Assembly (NCBI GenBank): GCA_900767955.1
Contig: CAAGBC010000033.1
Span: 1-55,033 of the forward strand
From: Spirochaetia bacterium
GTDB taxonomy: Bacteria; Spirochaetota; Spirochaetia; Treponematales; Treponemataceae
DNA length: 55,033 bases
Direction: 5' to 3'
In this document: piece after piece, positions 24,854 to 34,859 of the stretch
Position numbering within the stretch: the stretch's first letter is position 1
Layout: every line of letters begins with the position of its first letter
Made by a program: the position numbers and the translations under genes
Notes under the pieces: model-generated
The model's database searches: none
What the model saw: the letters and a program-made list of their open reading frames with translations, nothing else
What the model was told of the DNA's origin: nothing

Positions 24854-27800
24854 TCAATTATCTTCAATAGTCAACAAAGAAAAATCAGGATTTTGCAAAG
24901 TGTTTTGTGAAATATCAACTGTTTTATCAAAGCGAGTGTAATACAAATAAGTTTTTATTTTTTCAACAGGAATGTTATACATTTCTGAAACAGCTTTTCT
25001 GTAACAACTTTGCTGGCCATAATAAATTTCTGGATTAATTGCTTGGTCAGTTTTGTAATCTAAAATTACATATTCATCATTTTTATCTTTATACAACAAG
25101 TCTATAGAACCAGTAATAAGATAATCATCTAAAAACATCTTGAATGCGTATTCTGTTTCTACAACATTGATTTGTGAATAACTAGCAGCAAAAGACTTTG
25201 CCATTAATTCACACACATCAAGTAATTTTTCTTGTTGCCTTTGTGTTAGATTCAAAAAATTGGAAACAGTATTTTTTACAATTAATTTAATTTCTTCCAC
25301 AGGAACATTTTTTATATAATATTCCATATACGCATGAACTAATGTACCAAAATCATTATAGCCAAATTCATAAAAATCAGTTATTTCATCACGAGTATTA
25401 TCTATTATTTCATTAATTTGATTGTATTCAGGATATTTAAACTCATTAGCCTCATTTGTAGATTTTTCTTCAATTGTAACAAGATTTTCTAAAGCACTTG
25501 GAGAAATTCTTTTTTCTTCACACACAGGAATTTGAACTATTGGAATATCATTCATCACAGGTGTAATTTTTTGAATTTTATCATGACGAAGTTCATCAAT
25601 GCTTCTTGCTTCAAAAGAAAAATCATACAATATTTGTTTTTCTACTGGAGTAATTATTTCCAAATCAAACGGGGCATCTTCATTAAAATAAATATCTGGA
25701 TATCCATTTAATAATTCATCTTCGTAATAAGACATAGTAACATTACGCAATAAAGCGTTTTTTTCTACACTAATACTATCTTTTGAATATGAATAATCAC
25801 CCACAATGTAATAATCTTTTACAGCTCTTGTTACTGCAACATATATCAAACGACGATACTCTGCTAATTCCATTTGATTAATAAGTTCTTTTTGTTGCAA
25901 GTAAAAGAAATTTCTATTTGCGCTTTTTGGTTTTACAGAAAGCCCCGTATTAAAATCAAAAAAAGTTTCTCCTTCACTAGAAGGTGACGGTTGCCCCATA
26001 CAGCCATAAATAAACACATGTTTAAACTGCAAACCTTTACTTTTATGAATTGTCATAATCTGAACAGCATCTTGTGTTTCTAGCGGATAAGAAACTCCTT
26101 GAATATCTAAATCCAAATCTTCATTATTTAGGGAAGATATTTCTTTATTTTTCTGAACTGCCAATTGATCAATGAACCAACCAATTCCTTGACCAGCTTC
26201 ATCAACACTTCTAGCAATTTCAAAAAGCATATCGTATTGTTCACTAAAAAGATTTACGCTTGTATTTAGCAAAGTTTCATAACGATACCCTTTATCATAC
26301 CACAAGGAATTTATAGTATCTGTTATTGGCCTACTTAAAACTAATTGATGTTGTTCCTTGTAAAATTGTTTTGCTTCATCATATTTTGTCCATTCATCAG
26401 CACTTAATTTTTGTTTGATTATTTCATCATAAGTATCATCAAAAGGAACAAAAACAAAATTTGAATCTGTAATATCCACGGAACAACCTAATACAACTTC
26501 CAAGGCTTGTTCAGTTAAACCTGCAAAAGGTGAACACAAGAATGAAGAAAAAGCATTTAAATCTGATGGGTAAACGCAAAGTTTTATAAAATTATAAATA
26601 TCGTTTACAGGCGCATCAGCAAATATTTTGGAAGTTGAATCTAACTTGTAAGGAATTTGGAATTTTTCTAGCCAGCGTGTTAAATAATGTCTATCAGTAC
26701 GACCTTTATCAAGAACAGCAAAGGAACTAAATTTTTCACCAGAATCGTGAAGCTCTTTTATTTTGCTTGCTATATAAAAAGCCAATTGTTCCTTTGAATC
26801 CATTACAGAATCATCATTTACAGCATCCTTAAATTCATCATTTTTTAATAAAACTGCAACATGGGAAGAAATGTTTTCTTCTGTTAATACTCTTGGTTCC
26901 AAAGGTTTATGAGTTTCTTTATCAACACAAAGCGCAATTGAATCTTCTGGATATAAAGCTTCATAAGAATCTTCTGAATTTTTTGAAAAAATAGAATAAT
27001 CATTTTGATTTTTATATTGGGAATCAATAATTTTGTACCCACCAAAAAGTTGATTAAAACTTGATAACAATTCTGGTGTTGAACGATAATTATTTACCAT
27101 GTGCAAAAATGAATCTTTTCCGTTTATATCAAAAAAGTCGTTTTTTAATTCATTAAAAACAGAAACTTCTGCACCACGGAATTTATAAATCGATTGTTTT
27201 TCGTCCCCTACAAAGAACAACTTATCTTTTACAAGTTTTGGCTTTAATAAATCATGTATTGTGTTTGAATTAAAATTTTCACAAGGAATTGTAGTACATT
27301 CATTTTCATTTTCCGCAAGCAAAAAAAGCAAATCACGATTTTTTCCGTTATTATCTTGGAATTCATCAATCATAATTTTATTAAAAGATTTTTTTTCTTG
27401 CTGACGAATATCATGTTGTTCCATAAGAATTTTTAAAGCCATTTCTGTAACATCTTTAAAAGTCAAAGCTCCAAATGTGCGTTTTTGGCAATTAACTTCG
27501 TGAGTAAATTCATCTAAAAGGCGGAACAATTCTTTTACATATTTATATTGATTTATATAGCTAAAAATAGGATATATTACTTCTGCAAAAACACCGATTA
27601 AGCAATCATTAAAAATAGATTTTGCTTCTTTTACATTTTCATTTGAAGAGCGTGACTGAACTTTATATTTTTCAAGTTGCTTATACCAATTTTGAATTTG
27701 TTTTACATAATCAAGAACAGCTTTACTTTCAAAATCAGCATTTTCATTTAGAGGAATAGAAAAATCTGGAATTTGTTCCTCTGTAAATATTTTTTTTATA

Positions 27801-28570
27801 TTTTTGAATTCGCTTGCTTTTTCTTCCAATTCAAATTCATTAATCAAAGTTACTATTTCATCAATATAAGTTCCAATTGGTTTGGCCATTGGTTCAAAAT
27901 TATCAGCAGGTTTTATTCCGCAAATGTAATAATTCCAGTTTTTGATAATTTGTTTTACTTGAATTGGCAAATATTTTGAAAATGGATTTTCTCCGTCTGC
28001 CAAAGATGTATAAGTTGTGACAACCTTTGCAAAAAAATCGTTAGCAAAATCTTCTAACTTTCCTGATTCTGAAAAATATAAAATTGCAGGATTATTTCTA
28101 TGCTTTAATACAAAAGGAAGTGCCAAGTTTTGAATATTTTTTGATGAATCATTAGACCCTGTGGAAAAATCTGGTTTTATTCCATAACGATTTGCAGCTT
28201 GTCTTACAACGCCACCACAATATGAATCCAATGTTTGAATATGAACATTTGCAAAATCTTTTACTGCTTCTTGTGCATTTTTGCGTTCTTTTGCAGGAAC
28301 TCGTTCATCAAGTGAAAACTTCTTTAAGGTTTGATAAATACGACTGTACATTTCACAAGCAGCTTTATTTGTAAAAGTCAAAGTAAGAATAGAAGAGGCT
28401 TTTATATTTTTTGACATTACAAGCCATGCAAATCTTGTTGCCAAAACTTGTGTTTTTCCTGAACCTGCTCCTGCTGCAACAACAGAATTATCAGTTCTAC
28501 AACAAACTTGTCGTTGCTGTTCATCAAGTTTTCTTTCTAATAAATCTAAATATTCATATTCTTTTGCCAT
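24854..28570 (-). CDS. addA: AddA-type helicase-nuclease
   Basis: This 1238-residue UvrD-family helicase carries a C-terminal RecB-type nuclease, the AddA subunit of the AddAB end-resection enzyme for double-strand break repair. Walker A VAAGAGSGKT lies at residues 31-40, followed by TLTFTNKAACEMYSRI, the DEFQDNNGKNRDLLF motif near 420, FFVGDEKQSIYKFRGAE near 465, NYRSTPELL near 515, and MTIHKSKGLQFKHVFIYG near 850. The nuclease motif ITGSIDLLYKD..EYVILDYKTDQ spans 1152-1176 with D1157, D1171 and K1173 in place. A ribosome site GGAAG precedes the ATG at 28570. It is 12 bases after addB, so they form a pair. Naming as AddA rather than RecB rests on the AddB-like partner. Confidence 0.9.
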   Translation of the reverse strand: MAKEYEYLDLLERKLDEQQRQVCCRTDNSVVAAGAGSGKTQVLATRFAWLVMSKNIKASSILTLTFTNKAACEMYSRIYQTLKKFSLDERVPAKERKNAQEAVKDFANVHIQTLDSYCGGVVRQAANRYGIKPDFSTGSNDSSKNIQNLALPFVLKHRNNPAILYFSESGKLEDFANDFFAKVVTTYTSLADGENPFSKYLPIQVKQIIKNWNYYICGIKPADNFEPMAKPIGTYIDEIVTLINEFELEEKASEFKNIKKIFTEEQIPDFSIPLNENADFESKAVLDYVKQIQNWYKQLEKYKVQSRSSNENVKEAKSIFNDCLIGVFAEVIYPIFSYINQYKYVKELFRLLDEFTHEVNCQKRTFGALTFKDVTEMALKILMEQHDIRQQEKKSFNKIMIDEFQDNNGKNRDLLFLLAENENECTTIPCENFNSNTIHDLLKPKLVKDKLFFVGDEKQSIYKFRGAEVSVFNELKNDFFDINGKDSFLHMVNNYRSTPELLSSFNQLFGGYKIIDSQYKNQNDYSIFSKNSEDSYEALYPEDSIALCVDKETHKPLEPRVLTEENISSHVAVLLKNDEFKDAVNDDSVMDSKEQLAFYIASKIKELHDSGEKFSSFAVLDKGRTDRHYLTRWLEKFQIPYKLDSTSKIFADAPVNDIYNFIKLCVYPSDLNAFSSFLCSPFAGLTEQALEVVLGCSVDITDSNFVFVPFDDTYDEIIKQKLSADEWTKYDEAKQFYKEQHQLVLSRPITDTINSLWYDKGYRYETLLNTSVNLFSEQYDMLFEIARSVDEAGQGIGWFIDQLAVQKNKEISSLNNEDLDLDIQGVSYPLETQDAVQIMTIHKSKGLQFKHVFIYGCMGQPSPSSEGETFFDFNTGLSVKPKSANRNFFYLQQKELINQMELAEYRRLIYVAVTRAVKDYYIVGDYSYSKDSISVEKNALLRNVTMSYYEDELLNGYPDIYFNEDAPFDLEIITPVEKQILYDFSFEARSIDELRHDKIQKITPVMNDIPIVQIPVCEEKRISPSALENLVTIEEKSTNEANEFKYPEYNQINEIIDNTRDEITDFYEFGYNDFGTLVHAYMEYYIKNVPVEEIKLIVKNTVSNFLNLTQRQQEKLLDVCELMAKSFAASYSQINVVETEYAFKMFLDDYLITGSIDLLYKDKNDEYVILDYKTDQAINPEIYYGQQSCYRKAVSEMYNIPVEKIKTYLYYTRFDKTVDISQNTLQNPDFSLLTIEDN

Positions 28571-28582
28571 ATTTTACTTCCG

Positions 28583-31486
28583 CTATTTTCCTATTTTTTT
28601 TAATTGATGACCTGCAACACTATATGTTATTCTGCAAACTGATTTAAAATTGCAACTTTTACATTCTGTAAAAACATCTAAATCTTCATAAATGCTACCT
28701 TTATTCATAACAGGTTCAAACTTTCCAGATTTTACTTTTTCTACAAAAGTTTGTGCATACAAATTAAAAGCATCAATTGTTTTTTCAAATTCTTCTTCTG
28801 AAACACAATTCCCTCTTTTAGAATTTGCAATAACTTTTTTTAATTCATAATTTTTTATTGCACACAAAAGAGCATTTTCTATTTCTACAGATTTTGCTTC
28901 GCAAGATTTTATTAAAGAAGCATACATTGCAATTTGGAACTTTTCTAATTTTCCTAATTGGTCAACAATGTATTGTTTTGAAGAAATTCCAGAAAGTGTA
29001 TTTTTATAATCAATTATAGATAATTTTCCTTCATCATCAGCCAAAATTGAATCAATTCGCCCCGTAAAACCAAATTCTTGATTTTCTGCCAATGATGAAT
29101 ACCATTTTTCTAAAGCATAGATTTTTTTTCCGCCAAAAGCTTTTTCCACATTACAAAATGAACGCAAAAATTTGATTATGCCTTCTTCAAATTTTGATTT
29201 TTGTGATTCCAAAACGGCCAACACAAGGTAACTGTCTTTAAAATTCATTTCATAAGAATTAATTGCTTTTTCAACTGCATCAGAAACGACTTTGCGAACT
29301 AACTCTTCATCCTTGCCAAAAGATTCATCTTCTTGAATTGCAGGAATTAACAAATCATTTTTCTTAAAATATGAAAAAACAATTTCTAAAATTTTGTGAT
29401 TTATGTTTCCAATGTCATAAGGCTGCAAAAGATTTATTTCTAATGAATCATCTTTTAACTTAAGAATATCATTCAATAGCCATTTTCGAGGGCAAGGGAA
29501 AAATTTAGCCATATCAGATTGAGAAATAATCATTTTTCCATCAAATTGTGAATCCAATTTTTTGCTGCGATTATCTGACAAAGCAAATTTTATTTTTTCT
29601 TGAACTGATGAATCAACAACATATTCTGAATTATTATTGTAATCTGCAGCATTCTTCCATTTTAAAAATTCATTTTGTTGCTTAGTTGAAATTGCAAATG
29701 GAATTTCATCTTTCATAAATAATTTTTCTTCAGCTTTTATAAAATCGTTCTTATCAAGAGTTTCAAAAAGACAATCATCAGCTTTTGAAATTGCAAAAAA
29801 GTTATGTGGAATAGCAAATCCTTCAAAACTTTCTTCTGAACAAGTAAAAATTGTGTAATTTTGACTATAACTTTTGCAAATATTTTTTGCGTATAACCTA
29901 ATAAAAGCAGAAGAAGCAATATCTTCATCAAAAATTCCTAACTGCTTTCTTTTTTCGTTATTCAAAAAAGACAAAGGTCTATAAGGAATTGACAAATTGC
30001 TTTGTGAACAGTTCATTACGATATGATATTTATATGCAGAACAGGCAACTAATTTATAATCAAAAATTGAAACACCTTTTATTTTTTCCTGAGGACGATA
30101 TGATTTTGTATTTAATTCATTAATAAAAAAATCAAATGGTGAAGTTACATTTAATTCCAAAGGAATAATAAAATCTTTTTCTATGCTAATCAGCGCTTCC
30201 AATTCTTCTATACAGCGACTTAAAATATTATTAGCTTCAATTGTAAATTCATCTTCTTTTAAGAAATGATTTTTAAAAGTAAACCAACCGTCTCTAATTT
30301 GGCTAAATGTTTTTGAATTACAAATGCGATTTATATCATCTTTTAATATTTTATAAAAAGTAAGTTCACGCTCATCTTCTAGAATCTTACTTAATGTTGC
30401 ATTCCAAATATCAAGAAGTTCACCAGGTTTTTCTTCAAAACTACAAACACAATGCAGGCGATTTCCTTCTCGAATCAAATTTTCATTAATATCTTTATCT
30501 TTCCAAGGAATATAGCAATTCAACAACAATGAACGAACAGAATCATAGGAAAAATTATTTAATTTACATTCACGAATATTTTCAAAAATGCGACCTGCAT
30601 TATTTACAGTATAAGAATTTCCTACGCGAATTACACAAGGAATTGCGTATTTTTCAAATTCACGCTGAATATATGGTTTATAATGCTGAATCCCAGGAAC
30701 ACTAATTGCAATATCGTTCCAAGAAACATTTTTTTCTGTAAGCAAATATCTTACATACAAAGCAACTCTACGCAATTCTGTTCTTGCATCAGGAAAAACA
30801 CGGACTTCTGGAATTTCAGTTGTTTGTTCAGGAAGTTTTACTGCAATAATTGAATCAGTTCCAGAAAAACATTCTACATAATCATTAAAATCTTCTAACT
30901 GTTCTGGGTAAAAAATAATAAACTTCTTTTGAGTTTCTACAAATTTTGAATCAACCCAAGATGGTTCAAACATATTATTTTTTTTCAAAAAGGAACAATA
31001 TTCATTATAAAGGAACAAATAATCATTATCTTCATCATCAATATTTGCTCCTGTTTTTTGAAGTTCCACAAAATGTTTATGCCACTGTTTTAATGCTTTT
31101 AAATTATTTGCAAGCCAATCAGAAAACGAATCTGCGTTATCTGCAAATTCAGGATTTATTATACTTTTGAATAAAGGATTTCCGCTTTTGTTACTTTTTT
31201 TATTTTGTTCAATAACATGCTGAACAAATATTTTTCGCAAAATAGAAGGAATTGCTGTTTTGTCTTTTTCGTTTGAATCAATAAAATTGGTTTTAAATTT
31301 ATCCCATGGAACAAAGCGATTTTGTGCAACAGCCTTTACACCAGAAATTTCTGAATTTTTTACACACCATTCACTCCATGAAGTTGCTACAACATCCGAC
31401 GGAAAAACAAAATATACATTTTTATCTAACAGATTTTCTTTTAAAACATCAGGAATAAAACTTGCTTCATAAACTAAAACTTTCAT
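28583..31486 (-). CDS. addB: AddB-type PD-(D/E)XK nuclease subunit
   Basis: This 967-residue partner of AddA has an N-terminal region without a P-loop: the place where some AddB proteins have Walker A reads FPSDVVATSWSEW, so it is unlikely to be an active helicase. The C-terminal nuclease domain is intact, with GFTGRIDSIL (D812) and LSIIDYKN (D826, K828). An AddB-type 4Fe-4S site is suggested by the Cys of FFPCPRKWLL and three more in FTECKSCNFKSVCR (C942, C945, C951), the spacing known for AddB. The ATG at 31486 lacks an obvious ribosome site. It heads the two-gene unit with addA. Strong rearrangement is not visible, and codon use matches its neighbours. Confidence 0.87.
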   Translation of the reverse strand: MKVLVYEASFIPDVLKENLLDKNVYFVFPSDVVATSWSEWCVKNSEISGVKAVAQNRFVPWDKFKTNFIDSNEKDKTAIPSILRKIFVQHVIEQNKKSNKSGNPLFKSIINPEFADNADSFSDWLANNLKALKQWHKHFVELQKTGANIDDEDNDYLFLYNEYCSFLKKNNMFEPSWVDSKFVETQKKFIIFYPEQLEDFNDYVECFSGTDSIIAVKLPEQTTEIPEVRVFPDARTELRRVALYVRYLLTEKNVSWNDIAISVPGIQHYKPYIQREFEKYAIPCVIRVGNSYTVNNAGRIFENIRECKLNNFSYDSVRSLLLNCYIPWKDKDINENLIREGNRLHCVCSFEEKPGELLDIWNATLSKILEDERELTFYKILKDDINRICNSKTFSQIRDGWFTFKNHFLKEDEFTIEANNILSRCIEELEALISIEKDFIIPLELNVTSPFDFFINELNTKSYRPQEKIKGVSIFDYKLVACSAYKYHIVMNCSQSNLSIPYRPLSFLNNEKRKQLGIFDEDIASSAFIRLYAKNICKSYSQNYTIFTCSEESFEGFAIPHNFFAISKADDCLFETLDKNDFIKAEEKLFMKDEIPFAISTKQQNEFLKWKNAADYNNNSEYVVDSSVQEKIKFALSDNRSKKLDSQFDGKMIISQSDMAKFFPCPRKWLLNDILKLKDDSLEINLLQPYDIGNINHKILEIVFSYFKKNDLLIPAIQEDESFGKDEELVRKVVSDAVEKAINSYEMNFKDSYLVLAVLESQKSKFEEGIIKFLRSFCNVEKAFGGKKIYALEKWYSSLAENQEFGFTGRIDSILADDEGKLSIIDYKNTLSGISSKQYIVDQLGKLEKFQIAMYASLIKSCEAKSVEIENALLCAIKNYELKKVIANSKRGNCVSEEEFEKTIDAFNLYAQTFVEKVKSGKFEPVMNKGSIYEDLDVFTECKSCNFKSVCRITYSVAGHQLKKIGK

Positions 31487-31521
31487 AGGGCGTAATTATA
31501 TCACATATACAAAAATCAAAC

Positions 31522-31566
31522 AAAAAAAAAGACTGACTTTCTGCAAAGTTTTACAAAAAGACAGCC
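31522..31566 (-). terminator. Rho-independent terminator after the HTH-EIIA gene
   Basis: On the minus strand, GGCTGTCTTT pairs with AAAGTCAGTC (one G-U and one mismatch) around a 14-base loop, followed directly by nine Ts. It is about 33 bases past the stop of the gene ending at 31599 and upstream of addB, so it separates the two units. Confidence 0.75.
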
Positions 31567-31598
31567 TTCATTTCTAAGCTAAATTTTATTGATAAAAA

Positions 31599-32249
31599 TT
31601 AGTTATTTACAATTAAATCATACACTTCACGAGGTGTGTTAGCTTTTGTTATTGCATCTCGTAATTCAGTGTTTTTTAGTTTTGAACTAAAATGTGACAA
31701 AGTTTTTAAGTAGTAAGAATGTTGATTATATGCAGCTGCAATCATAATCAAAATATTTACAGGAACATCGTCAATAGTTTGGAAATCTTCAATATTTGAT
31801 TTGCAAACACCAACAGCAACTACTAAATCTGTTACAGATGACAAACGAACATGAGGAATTGCAATACCTCTTCCGATTCCTGTAGACATAAGTTCTTCAC
31901 GCTTCAAGATTTCAGAAAGCAATTCTGAACCATTTTTTACCTGAGGAGCTGTAGCAAGAACATTTGATAATTCAACTAAAGCATCACGCTTTGAAGATTG
32001 ATTAATAAAAACAACTCTATCAGGAGAAAGAATATTTTTCATTTGAACTTCTTCCACAACTTTCTTGCTGCTTGGACCAGAAGACAATCGTTCATTTACC
32101 CATTTTTCTACTTCAGACTTTTTGAAACGCCAAACAGTTCCTATTTTTCCTGCTGGAATTTCACCTTTTTGAGCCCAATCATAAACTGTTCTATCAGAAA
32201 CTCTTAAATAACTTGCAACTTCTTCGATAGTAAGAATATCATCCTGCAT
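31599..32249 (-). CDS. HTH excisionase-like domain fused to a PTS EIIA domain
   Basis: This 216-residue two-domain protein has an excisionase/MerR-like winged helix (residues 5-52: TIEEVASYLRVSDRTVYDWAQKGEIPAGKIGTVWRF) for DNA binding. A Ser-rich linker leads to a fructose/nitrogen-type EIIA domain (70-214). The phosphorylatable histidine is H133 in GIGRGIAIPHVR. This design suggests a regulator that reads PTS phosphorylation and acts on DNA, which is inference. No EIIB or EIIC gene is nearby, so a transport role is unlikely. The ATG at 32249 follows GGAG by six bases and is preferred to a GTG at 32261. A terminator lies 33 bases downstream. Confidence 0.85.
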   Translation of the reverse strand: MQDDILTIEEVASYLRVSDRTVYDWAQKGEIPAGKIGTVWRFKKSEVEKWVNERLSSGPSSKKVVEEVQMKNILSPDRVVFINQSSKRDALVELSNVLATAPQVKNGSELLSEILKREELMSTGIGRGIAIPHVRLSSVTDLVVAVGVCKSNIEDFQTIDDVPVNILIMIAAAYNQHSYYLKTLSHFSSKLKNTELRDAITKANTPREVYDLIVNN

Positions 32250-32382
32250 AAATTGCTCCACAATTCAATCGAAATTAATGATAACAATTTGCATTATTTA
32301 CGGTTTTTTGTCAATATTCGCAAACAATTCTGTTTTATCTAAAAACACCCATATAACCAGAAACTAAATAGATAAAACTCCC

Positions 32383-32796
32383 CTATTTTGCTAATTCATA
32401 CAAACTGTCGCAAGGATACAATTCCCCAAGAGTTTTTACTATTGCATTTTCATATTTATTACCAAAAATAACAGGAACATCTTTATCACCAAATTCTGTT
32501 AAAACTTGACGACAAGCACCACAAGGCCCAACAGGATAATCCGCCTTTGGAGCAACAATGGCAATTGCATATATTTTTTTATACCCAGAACTAACAGCAG
32601 AAAAGACAGCACTTCGTTCTGCACAATTTGTTAAACCATAAGAACGATTTTCTACATTTGTTCCGCAAAAAATTAAATCATCATCAACTAATATTGCTGC
32701 CCCCACAGGAAATTCAGAATAAGGGGAATAAGAATTTTTAGAAACTTCTTTTGCTTTTTCAAATAATTCCTTTAATTTTTCAGTATTTACAGACAT
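32383..32796 (-). CDS. cdd: Cytidine deaminase
   Basis: This 137-residue zinc deaminase converts cytidine and deoxycytidine to uridine and deoxyuridine in pyrimidine salvage. The catalytic motifs are complete: NCAERSAV (C58, catalytic E60) and PVGPCGACRQVL (C92, C95 for zinc), with YSPYSEFPVGAA and GTNVENRSYG substrate segments. I chose ATG 32796. The frame can be opened at a TTG 21 bases upstream, but that adds an implausible FLWWCF tail. It lies 133 bases before the HTH-EIIA gene on the same strand, and is divergent from the plus-strand gene at 32866, with a shared promoter region of about 70 bases. Confidence 0.93.
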   Translation of the reverse strand: MSVNTEKLKELFEKAKEVSKNSYSPYSEFPVGAAILVDDDLIFCGTNVENRSYGLTNCAERSAVFSAVSSGYKKIYAIAIVAPKADYPVGPCGACRQVLTEFGDKDVPVIFGNKYENAIVKTLGELYPCDSLYELAK

Positions 32797-32865
32797 AAAA
32801 CACCACCATAAAAACAAGAATAATTCATTGACTGATAATCATTTATATTATAACATTGAATCCTT

Positions 32866-33927
32866 ATGAAAACAAAAAAAAGTATTAGTTTCTTCATTTC
32901 CTTATCTGTAATTTTCTGTATTTTATACATCATTCTTGCAATTAAACCACTCGGAAAAGAATATCAATTCACACCAGAATGGAAAATTGATGTTGCAAGC
33001 CCAAATGTAAAACCACTAAAAGATGATTCCCAATTGGTCTATTTCAAATTAGGTCAAACTATGGGATATTTCACAGAAGACGGTGATGTTGTAAATTTCA
33101 TCACTTTTCCATTTAAAGCATCTATTTCTGATTACTTTTACACATCTTACACAGCAAATAATAAATCAGCAAAATTTTATTCTCCAGATGCAAAGCAATT
33201 AGGAACAATTGATATCTTAGGTTTTCCGATGATGGACAAAGACAGAATATATGTTTTCTTGCCAGGTGGAAATGCCTTTGCAGTTTGTAACCAAGATGGA
33301 ACAAAAAAATGGGAATATAGCGGTTTTTCACCAATTACTGCTTTTGATTCATCAGCAAATGGATGTGTAGTAGGTTTTGCAGACGGTAACATAACAGAAT
33401 TTGACACCAACGGAAACATTATTCAAAGTTTTGAACCAGGCGGAAGTGATAACTCTGTAATTTTAGGAGCTGCAATTTCAAATTCTGGTGATTACATCGC
33501 TACGATTTCTGGACAAAACAAACAGCGCTTTGTTCTTGCACAAAAAAGAGACAATCAGACAAAAATAATTTTTCACAAGTTTATAGATTCTTCACACACA
33601 CACCAGGAATTAGTTGCATTTTCTGCAAACGACGAATATGTTTTTTACAACACAAAAAATATTTTGGGTGTAACAAATGTAAATACATTAAAAAATTATC
33701 AACTTAAAATACAAGGTCACGCAATCAGCTTAAAAGAAACTGATAACTGTACATTCGTTTTAACAAAAGATAAAAATAAATACAAAATTTATGCAATAGA
33801 AACTCCTGCAACTTTAATTGGTTCCTTCGGCTTTGAAGCTAATTCAGCGTTTATTCAAACAAAAGGCAATGAATTGTATGTAGGAAAAGATTCTACAATT
33901 TCTAAAATTTTAATTACAAAAAAATAG
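32866..33927 (+). CDS. Membrane-anchored beta-propeller-like protein, unknown
   Basis: This 353-residue protein has an N-terminal signal anchor (residues 5-27, hydrophobic; no lipobox) and an extracytoplasmic part made of short repeated strand blocks. Examples are MGYFTEDGDVVNF, AVCNQDGTKKWEYSGFSP, VGFADGNITEFDTNGNIIQSF and VTNVNTLKNYQLKI. These 'D-x-x-G-x' turns look like a PQQ/WD40-type beta propeller. I know no characterised member. It is followed after 9 bases by a degenerate M23 protein, so they are probably co-transcribed and may work together at the envelope. No clear catalytic residues are visible, and function cannot be stated. Confidence 0.7.
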   Translation: MKTKKSISFFISLSVIFCILYIILAIKPLGKEYQFTPEWKIDVASPNVKPLKDDSQLVYFKLGQTMGYFTEDGDVVNFITFPFKASISDYFYTSYTANNKSAKFYSPDAKQLGTIDILGFPMMDKDRIYVFLPGGNAFAVCNQDGTKKWEYSGFSPITAFDSSANGCVVGFADGNITEFDTNGNIIQSFEPGGSDNSVILGAAISNSGDYIATISGQNKQRFVLAQKRDNQTKIIFHKFIDSSHTHQELVAFSANDEYVFYNTKNILGVTNVNTLKNYQLKIQGHAISLKETDNCTFVLTKDKNKYKIYAIETPATLIGSFGFEANSAFIQTKGNELYVGKDSTISKILITKK

Positions 33928-33936
33928 AGGCAACCG

Positions 33937-34800
33937 ATGAAAAAGATTTTTATTTTTTGTCTACAAATATTAAGTTTTTATACATTTGCATTTGAATGGC
34001 CACAGGAAGAAAAAATTCTTTCAGATTCTTTTTATTCATATTTTGGTCAATTACGCGGAAACACAATAAGTTCTTCTTTAATTTTTGCAAATCCTTCAGA
34101 AATTAAAGCTTCAGAAGAAGGCGACATAACAATTATTATAGAAGAACATAACGACGATTCAGATTTTTTTCCTTCCACATTAGGAAATGCAGTTGTTGTT
34201 GAACACAAAGATAATATTCTTACAGTCTATGGAAATATTGATGCAAATTATATTTCTGATGAAATTTTTGAAAATCCAAAAGTTACAGCAGGAACAAAAT
34301 TCGGAACGAGTGGAAATTCTGGTTGGCAACAAGGTCACAGTTCCCTTGAATTTCAAGTTATTGATGCAAAAAATAAAACATTCATAAATCCAAGAAGCCT
34401 TATGCCTCGTATTGGAAATGAATTAAGATTATCAATTACTGATGTAGTTTTGCAAAATAAAAACGGAAAAAAATATACACTTCCACTAACCTATCCAATT
34501 CCAACAGGAACTTATAAAATTTACAAAAAGCGACAAAACATTGCTATTCCATACAAAACAAATCTTTTACTAAACGGAACAGTTGTTGATTCAATTTCTT
34601 ATGATTTACTTAGACAAATAGAAGGAAAAATTTGTGTTTCTGGAAAATCTAATTATTCAAAAGATATTTTATACCCAAATGAAGATTTACAACTTATTGG
34701 TGAAACAGCTATTACTCACGGAAAAAATACAATTACAATACGACTTTCTGACATCTTAGGAAAAGAAGTTATTGCTAACTATATAGTTCAAACATATTAA
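33937..34800 (+). CDS. Degenerate M23 (LytM-like) envelope protein
   Basis: This 287-residue exported protein has a signal sequence (about 1-18, AFEW start) and a LytM/M23-like core: GNAVVVEHKDNILTVYGNID, then a V-x-A-G-x-x-F-G-T-S-G-N-S-G-W and GHSSLEFQVID..INPRSLMPR. The family's catalytic HxH, normally in GPHLHFE, is GHSSLEF here, and the first zinc ligand His/Asp pair is missing. So it is probably not a peptidase and may activate or scaffold another hydrolase, like EnvC/NlpD in other bacteria. A C-terminal beta-rich stretch of about 110 residues follows, which I do not recognise. AGG precedes the ATG closely. It is 59 bases before metQ. Confidence 0.75.
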   Translation: MKKIFIFCLQILSFYTFAFEWPQEEKILSDSFYSYFGQLRGNTISSSLIFANPSEIKASEEGDITIIIEEHNDDSDFFPSTLGNAVVVEHKDNILTVYGNIDANYISDEIFENPKVTAGTKFGTSGNSGWQQGHSSLEFQVIDAKNKTFINPRSLMPRIGNELRLSITDVVLQNKNGKKYTLPLTYPIPTGTYKIYKKRQNIAIPYKTNLLLNGTVVDSISYDLLRQIEGKICVSGKSNYSKDILYPNEDLQLIGETAITHGKNTITIRLSDILGKEVIANYIVQTY

Positions 34801-34859
34801 GTTTGCGTTGCAGACTTTTTATTATATTCACAACTTTTTATATATAGGAGAAAAAGTAT

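Noticed and set aside
32333..32377. Inverted repeat TTTTATCTA...TAGATAAAA as terminator or operator
   Set aside because: A 9-bp AT-only stem with a 27-base loop and no T-run; likely by chance in this composition.
34801..34859. Riboswitch or promoter before metQ
   Set aside because: Only 59 bases; no SAM-riboswitch fold and no convincing -35/-10 pair.
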